64,000 nucleotides of DNA from Astropecten irregularis (Eukaryota; Echinodermata; Asteroidea; Paxillosida; Astropectinidae). The notes under the pieces are model-generated. The model did not search any database. It saw only the letters and a list, made by a program, of their open reading frames with translations, and was not told the origin of the DNA. Position 1 is the stretch's first letter; every line of letters starts with the position of its first letter. The DNA lies in NCBI GenBank assembly GCA_963971285.1, contig OZ020248.1, forward strand, positions 13,578,001 through 13,642,000, given 5' to 3'. The translations under genes were made by a program, and so were the position numbers. Shown here one piece after another: positions 47,802 to 64,000 of the stretch.

Positions 47802-48172
47802 AAAGGCATTGCATACGTTTGGTAATGACTCTGAAAATTAATGGCAATAAAAACTTACTTGGTGAGAGGTACAGCTGCTTTGGATAGTATAATGCATATT
47901 GAGAAACGTTCAATTCGAAGTACCGCGGTTATGGAAAAATATGTCACTTTTTATCTCCAAAAATTATGAATCTGAGAAGCGTTATGGCCGTAACGCTTCT
48001 CAGCTATTGACTTACTGTTATCTGGCGTGAAATAACCACTCTAGTTTGTCGCCAAAATCTCACAAACGCTACCACCTTTTGAATTGAAACTTTCACAGGT
48101 TAGTTTTATGGTATATTTATACAATTATATTGGTTTGAAACAAACAATAGGCTAAATTTACCAAACGTATGC
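47802..48172. mobile_element. TIR element with central hairpin
   Basis: GGCATTGCATACGTTTGGTAA at the left, TTACCAAACGTATGCAAGG at the right. Inside, CTGAGAAGCGTTA / TAACGCTTCTCAG (47,972-48,003) is a perfect 13-bp hairpin. Intergenic between CEP72 and the MMP gene. Confidence 0.7.
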
Positions 48173-48229
48173 AAGGTTCTTGCAACTTCTTGGAGGTTTT
48201 TGTATCGGGTTAGGCCCTACACCCTTTAA

Positions 48230-50930
48230 AGGTAGTATCATACTTTGGTAGCATACTGAAACAGAAATCTTCACAGATATGTCACCTATACATGGCATAA
48301 AGATGGTGATGGTAGAAACATAGGCCTAACGTTATTTTTTCTGCCTAAAATGCTGTATTTATAAAAAAAAAAAAGAGTAAAAACAGTGACCACAATTCTT
48401 TCTGAACTTTTAAAGATCAAAAATAAAAGAGAAAAGACTTTAAAAAAAATGCTGTGGCCGTTTTCCACAGTTTTCTCAAAAAGTGGGCACCGTACACTGT
48501 TAGAAATTTTCTCCTTAAAAAAACAGAAAAGTGCCTGCAGCAGAGTCTCGAGAACAACTGTAATTTTACTGCACAATTCTTAACACAATTAACAGTTTAT
48601 CTGTTTTTAACAGACAATCTGTGTGTGATAAATAAATAATCTTCTTAAAAAAAAAGAAATGTGCTTGCAGAAGTCTCAAGAACTCCTGTAATTTCACTGC
48701 ATAATTCTTATCACAATTTACAGTGCATCTGTTTAATAGCAGACTTTTCTGTTAGTGACAATTGAAATTTCTCTTGAAAAAAAGAAAAGAAAAGTGCCTG
48801 CAGCAGAGTCTCGAGAACAACTGTAATTTTACTGCACAATTCTTAACACAATTAACAGTTTATTTTTTTTTAACAGGCAATCTGTGTGTGAGAAATAAAT
48901 AATCTTCTTAAAAAAAAACAGAAATGTGCTTGCAGAAGTCTCAAGAACTCCTGTAATTTCACTGCATAATTCTTATCACAATTTACAGTGCATCTGTTTT
49001 ATAGCAGACTTTTCTGTTAGTGACAATTGAAATTTCTCTTGAAAAAAAACCCAGAAAAGTGCCTGCAGCAGAGTCTCGAGAACAACTGTAATTTTACTGC
49101 ACAATTCTTAACACAATTAACAATTTATCTGTTTTTAACAGACAATCTGTGTGTGATAAATAAATAATCTTCTTAAAAAAAAACAGAATGATTTAATAAA
49201 TATTATTTTGTAGTAAACTGGAACAAAAGTAAAATCTATCAGTTTAAAATGTGTGCATTACATGTACTTCATAAAAATGAATAATGCCCATGGCAAATGC
49301 ATGTAAATGATTTCTCTAAGTGGTACATGTAGGTATACACTATAACTACAGTTAGTAAGATGGACTTATAACTTATTCCTTTATTTATGCACGAAGAAGA
49401 TAAAAAGAAACATGCACATAAATTCACAACGCACTAGATATAAAAGTATCACTGTCAAGGTCATATCATGGCTAGCTAGACGTGCGATGCCTGTGGTTGT
49501 CTATTCAACGTGAAGTAGTACATGCGTTGCACGATGTAGCATGTGTAGCGTAGGCCTACATAGGCCTATTGAATATTCATTGTTTAATAGAAAATTGGCC
49601 AATCACTGGGTATGACAGAAAACAGATTCTGAAAATAAATTCCTTTCTCTTTTGAATCTGCTGTGATTCAAAAGAGTAGGCCTAGACCTACCCTCTTTTT
49701 TATGTAGGGCCTACTGAAAAAATAATTGATAAAAAGAAAGGTCTATCTGAAATTAACCAAATAATTTCCCGATTAGGCCCCTAACATAAATATTGCATTT
49801 CGAGTGAAATCTTTGGTTGAAATCAGTCATTTCTGTTAAAATGCTGCACAAATCAATCTTCATTAAAAAAACGTAAAAAAGAGGAAGCTTCCTCTAATCT
49901 ACGAAACACTGTTAAATTACAGGGAAATAATATTTTAGGAGAAAATAAAAAATATTCTGTAAAAATAAATTGTTCTTTCTTTTTTGGATACTTTTCTGTT
50001 AAATTGCAAGAGCAAAATTACTTACTGTTTAAACAGCATTTACTGAAAAGAAAGAACTGTCGGAAATCCACAAAATTTTCTATTAAATAACAGAATATGC
50101 GGCATTTCAAGTAAAATAAGTGAAAACTTCTGTTGAAAAAACACTATTTCGTTTCTTTTAGGAATATTTCTGTCAAATTACAGATGGTCTGAGGCTACAA
50201 TGTTTCACAAAACAATTTGTAAGAAAACAGATCTTTCATCGGAAATGAGGATTACTTTATATTCACATAGTACTCTGTGAAATTACAGAAAATCGGTATA
50301 TGTGGTCTAAAAGCATTAATATTTCCTGTAAAAATACATTTTTCATTATTTCTTTGGGAATCTGTTCTGTTAAATTGCAAAATAAAAATCAATGACCGTT
50401 TAAAGAGAATTCATGAAAAAGAAAGAACTGTCTGAAAGAAACAAAATGTTCTCTTAAATTACAGTAAATGCGACATTTCAAGTAAAATTAATGGAAAATT
50501 CTGTTGTTAAACACTTATTTCGTTTCTTTTGGGATTTTTTCTATAAAATTACAGATGGTCTGCGGCTACAATGTTTCACAAAACAATTTGTAAGAAAACA
50601 GATCTTTCATTGAAAATGGGGATTACTTTATATTCACAAAGTACTCTGTGAAATTACAGAAAATCGGTATATGCGGTCTGAAAGCATAAAAAGTTCCTGT
50701 AAAAAAACAAATTCTCTTTCTTTTTGGAAATCTGTTCTGTTAACTTGCAGAAAATTCTCTGTTACAACAATTTACAGAAAGACTCTGTAATTTTTTCTCT
50801 GTAAAATCTTCTGTTTTTTTTAACAGTGTATGGGACTGAACTTTTCACAGATGACTGTGACTGTATGATCTTCCTTGAAGTTTGCCCATGAATCTGTACT
50901 CGGACTAAAACCAATGTATTATACTCCCAT
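48230..50930 (+). mobile_element. MITE-1 copy split by a 2.33-kb insertion
   Basis: The left part 48,230-48,494 and right part 50,829-50,930 together make one MITE-1. Left TTAA at 48226-48229; the right end is degraded. The break falls in the conserved GCACCGTATGGGACTG block. Confidence 0.85.
48495..50828. mobile_element. 2,334-bp TA-flanked non-autonomous element with internal repeats
   Basis: Ends CACTGTTAGAAATTTT / TTTTTTTTAACAGTG are flanked by TA (48493-48494, 50829-50830). There is no long ORF. The interior has two tandem systems: a unit of about 270 bp containing GTGCCTGCAGCAGAGTCTCG alternating with GTGCTTGCAGAAGTCTCAAG (48,495-49,190), and two copies of a unit of about 360 bp (about 49,978-50,700) with GGCTACAATGTTTCACAAAA. 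AATTACAG-type motifs recur throughout. TA duplication suggests a Tc1/mariner- or ISL2EU-like mobiliser. Confidence 0.78.
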
Positions 50931-51036
50931 AAAGTTGAAGAGCGCCATCATATGACAAAACTTCCACTGTAATCTATTTCTTGGGGCGGGGCATTGTGCC
51001 GATGGATGTCTCGATTTTATTTTTCGTCTGCCATAA

Positions 51037-51402
51037 AGGTATAATACATGATTGGTAAAGGTCACAGAACAGCACTCACACTTGCTATGGTCTGATAAAA
51101 ATGTACATGAAATGTTAAACCTGTGAAAAATTGAGCTTATTGGACAGTCACGAGAAAATAGCGAAAACCCCCCCTTATACCTCTATTTAGTTTTTATAAC
51201 ACAAAAAGAATGGCTCTGATCTTACCCCGAGATCAAAACTGTTTTCGGTCTTTGTTTTACTAATTTCTGGATAAATACACCATTTCAGGGGAAAATGTTT
51301 TACGGTATATTTCTACCAGCACAATCTTCATATCCTGAAAGTTACACGTAAATCTGTGAACATTTTTGTTTGGGTATGTTATACCAATCCTGTACTGAAC
51401 CT
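51037..51402. mobile_element. MITE-2, full copy
   Basis: AGGTATAATACATGATTGGT to ACCAATCCTGTACTGAACCT, right TTAA 51403-51406. Inverted relative to the copy at 2150. Confidence 0.75.
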
Positions 51403-51406
51403 TTAA

Positions 51407-51833
51407 GCCAAATAGGACAACACAATCCGGCAAATCTATTTGGGTATCGAGCTAAATACCAAATAATCCACTCAAAGGATTTTCATTTTACCACAAGAAT
51501 TATAAGCGGATAATCGCTAAATCTTTTCTCAAATGATATTTAATTCTAAAGACGTTTTGAGAAGAATTATAACTATCGTTTAATTACAGGGAATAATTAT
51601 CTCGGTCTACATCAAACGTCACCAACAAAATATTAATGTATGTTCAAAGGATAATTTACTAATGAATAAACATGACTATCGAATACAAAAGCCATAAAAA
51701 AATTGCATAATTATTATGAATAACTGCCAACTATACTTCAAGAACACGTCGGCTTACTTTGAGCGTTTAATACAGTCAAACAATATAATCATTTTACACA
51801 CGGGCGATTTTTAAAACATTGACTACACTGACT
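51407..51833. other. AT-rich intergenic stretch
   Basis: I see no exon, RNA gene or repeat end here. Confidence 0.4.
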
Positions 51834-52138
51834 TGGTAATATCATACTTTGGTTTTTGTCAAAGAAATACAGATTTATGGCCAAAAATATCAAGACAGAT
51901 ACAATAACAGTCATCTGTGAAATGTTCAGTCCCATACGGTGCCCTCTTTTTGAGAAAACAATGCAAAAACGGCCACAGTATTTCTAAAGTCTTTTCTCTT
52001 TTATTTATGATCTTTTAAAAGATCAGAAAGATTTTCGGTCGTTGTTTTGTTTTAATAAGTTATGGATAAATACACCATTTTAGGCGGACAAATTTGAACG
52101 GTATGTTTCTTCCACCGCCATCTTCATACCCTGTAAGT
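51834..52138 (-). mobile_element. MITE-1 copy, 3'-truncated
   Basis: TTGGTAATATCATACTTTGG at the left; stops after CATACCCTGTAAG without the other terminus. Intergenic. Confidence 0.75.
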
Positions 52139-52890
52139 CGTGCACTTCACCGCTTCTTTAAGATAAGAATCTAGTGTAAATTGAGATCCTATCAAAATTT
52201 ATTACATCAATATTGTAACATTCCCATGATAAGCAATTATAATGTATTCCCTATATAGCGGTAGAGCATTCGTTCAAATTACCAAGTTTTCCAAAAATGT
52301 GATATCATCAAAGAACCCAATGGAAGTGTCATCTAAATTCTTGTTCACGTTTTTGAGAAAAACAAACAGACAAACAAACACCCCAACTGAAAAACAAACA
52401 AACAAATAAGAAGATAAACGAACAGTGATTTTTGTTTTAAGAGTAAATTTGTGTTGTACTGTATAAATATTATATGTCTTGTGCTTGTTACAAACAGCAT
52501 TAGCTGGTGCGTCGTTTTTGGTGTTGTTATGTTTAGGTTTCCAAACGAAATTCTCGAATACAGAGACCATTCATAGAAAAATATTGTTCAAAAATATTGT
52601 TCCTGTACATTGAACTTCATTTACAAAAAGTATAAGCAGTTTTCAAACTGGCAAACTAAACAATGATGACGCCCATTTACATATGAATTTGTTTTCAGGC
52701 GCCATATTGTGGAGCAATTGGTAAAATGTACAATGAATTATTGTGACTAATTTATAAAGCAAATATACACACATAATTTATCAAAGAAATCTACAAATTG
52801 TTAACAACACTAGTGTTTTACAGAACAGACTACAAATACAAGGCACTATGGTTAAATAATGTCGAGTGTCATTCTGATATTTACAAGTTA
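52139..52890. other. AT-rich intergenic stretch
   Basis: Contains an AAACAAACAAACAAA run near 52,370-52,410. No gene recognised. Confidence 0.4.
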
Positions 52891-52894
52891 TTAA

Positions 52895-53224
52895 AGGTAA
52901 TATCATACCTTGGTTTTTGTCAAAGAAATACAGATTCGTGGGCAAAAAATATCAAGGAAGATACAGTAAAAGTAATCTGTGAAAATTTCAGTCCCATACG
53001 GTGCGCACTTTTTGAGAAAATTTCTCTTTTCTCTTTTATTTTTGATCTTTTAAAAGATCAATACGATTTTCGGTCGTTGTTTTACTAATTTCTGGATAAA
53101 TACACCATTTCGGGCGAAAATTGTAACAGTATGTTTCTACCGCCTTCATCTTCATACCCTGTAAGATATACGCAAATCTGTGAACATTTCTGTTTCGGTT
53201 TCTTACCAAAGTATGATACTACCT
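52895..53224 (-). mobile_element. MITE-1 copy (reverse)
   Basis: TTAA at 52891-52894 and 53225-53228, termini intact. Downstream of the MMP gene. Confidence 0.86.
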
Positions 53225-53399
53225 TTAAGCTGGTGTACTTTTAAAGCTAACCCAAGTTGGTGTTATGTCTTTGGTCCTAAATTGCCAACAAAACAACGAA
53301 CATTCCATGAAAAGTCAAATCCCTGCCTTTCATGGTAATACTATGACCGGTTGGCGAACCATTTTCTGGCATGCATACCAATGAGCGATTCACAAAAGT

Positions 53400-53765
53400 G
53401 GACCTCCAAGAATTTGCAACGCGTTGGCCAATCACAATTCACGGGAATATGTCGACAAATGGGCGACAAACGGAGGCTCAAAATATATGCTGAAAATATA
53501 GGTTGTGTCTTTCATGAAGCTGAAGCTTTGTTTTCCTTTTCAAACTAGAAAACCGGAGCCAAAAGCCTCTAAGTTTTGATACGCGTTATTCTAGAATGGA
53601 TTCATGAAATGGGGCCGGAGCCTGAAACCATGGAGGAAGAAATGCTTCCTCCATGCTGAAACGGAGCCTGAGCCTCTGTTTCGTAAACGCCAAAACATGC
53701 GCATACTCATGGAAAGTGTCAACAGATTGGCCAACGCGTTGCCAAACTCTTGGAAGGCACCCGAA
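53400..53765. repeat. Imperfect foldback
   Basis: CCTCCAAGAATTTGCAACGCGTTGGCC at about 53,404 mirrors GGCCAACGCGTTGCCAAACTCTTGG at about 53,730, with GGAGCC-rich inner repeats. Confidence 0.45.
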
Positions 53766-53823
53766 TTCCTTGTTACATCGACTGAAACATCAAGTTAGAA
53801 GGCATATACATGGTGATATTTAT

Positions 53824-63389
<9,566 letters not shown>

Positions 63390-63814
63390 CTAAAAGAAAA
63401 GATAATATAAAGAGTTCAACTTCATCAAAATATTAGATCTAACTAAAAACACAATATGGGTGCACCTCACTACTAGTAAAATACCTCCAAAATCAATGCG
63501 CCGAGCTGATAATCATATTCTGTGTACCTCAAATGTTTTTAAAATATGCAATTTGGGAGGTCGTGAAATTAATATATTGTGTAATTATGACTGGTTATGA
63601 CAACCTGGGGGTTCAGTGCTTCAGCCTGTTGTGGAGACTTAACATATTTTGTTTTTAAATCTGGCCCTACATTGTTTTGAATGTGGAGAATTGCTTCATG
63701 AAAACTGGCAGCAAGTCGGTTACGGAACTGAAGGACATTTATGGGGTGTTTTTTTCCGTTAGGCAATTATAAAAAAATAAAATCGGTTAACAAACCAAAT
63801 ATTTAAAAGAATTT

Positions 63815-63955
63815 GGTAGATGAGGGTTCAAACTAAAATTTTCAGTATTGCACCAAAAACTGAGAGACTCCTGGATGAGGTCTAGTGAACTGTGAAGTTG
63901 AGGGATTTTACATTAAGATCAATGGGAATTTATTTAGTTTGGTGCATCCCATTAT
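63815..63955 (+). repeat. Interspersed repeat (second copy)
   Basis: GATGAGGGTTCAAACTAA, GAGAGACTCCTGG and AACTGTGAAGTTGAGGGATT match the complement of 15,980-16,140. Confidence 0.6.
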
Positions 63956-64000
63956 TGGCCAATCACAAAACGTGGAATCGGTCGACATTCTGGAGCCTTT

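Noticed and set aside
63569-63766. MMP prodomain exon
   Set aside because: The ORF has no cysteine-switch motif and no proper splice sites in the required phase; the prodomain must lie beyond the window.

Overview
The window is intron-rich animal DNA. It holds parts or all of three conserved animal genes set in a dense population of small, mostly non-autonomous transposons. The repeat content (a BEL/Pao LTR element, tRNA-derived SINEs, TTAA- and TA-flanked MITEs, and many foldback elements ending in 'CAATTTCAT' or 'CGATTTCACGAA' motifs) fits a marine invertebrate deuterostome. An echinoderm, perhaps a sea star, is my best guess. That placement is inference; the sequence alone does not prove it.

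Layout. (1) About 1-10,989, plus strand: the 3' part of a GGA gene (Golgi gamma-ear ARF-binding clathrin adaptor). Eleven coding exons join without a frame break and encode the end of the VHS-GAT linker, the GAT domain, a Q/P-rich hinge and the gamma-ear domain. The VHS domain lies left of the window. (2) About 10,990-21,164: gene-poor spacer with MITEs, SINE pieces and homopolymer tracts. (3) 21,165-47,438, minus strand: a complete CEP72 gene (centrosomal leucine-rich-repeat protein) in 13 coding exons, 940 codons plus stop. It is convergent with GGA, and its last exon abuts a five-copy, 140-bp tandem array made from that exon. A nearly intact BEL/Pao retrotransposon (35,747-43,140) sits in CEP72 intron 2 in the same orientation as the gene. 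(4) 47,439-53,823: spacer dominated by a 2.33-kb TA-flanked element nested inside a TTAA-flanked MITE. (5) 53,824-63,389, minus strand: the 3' six exons of a secreted-type matrix metalloproteinase (catalytic zinc site, then a four-bladed hemopexin domain). Its prodomain and signal peptide lie beyond the right edge.

The three genes have unrelated jobs (trans-Golgi sorting, centrosome/microtubule organisation, extracellular proteolysis), so I infer no operon-like relationship. Exon phases close exactly in all three models, which supports the splice sites.

I see no clear new enzymatic system. The most unusual signals are: the tandem amplification of the CEP72 terminal exon; a short two-hairpin module repeated four times with compensatory base changes; a SINE whose 3' tail matches a LINE 3' end; a large low-complexity TA element whose empty site can be read from sister MITE copies; and independent MITE insertions at the same TTAA of a host foldback.
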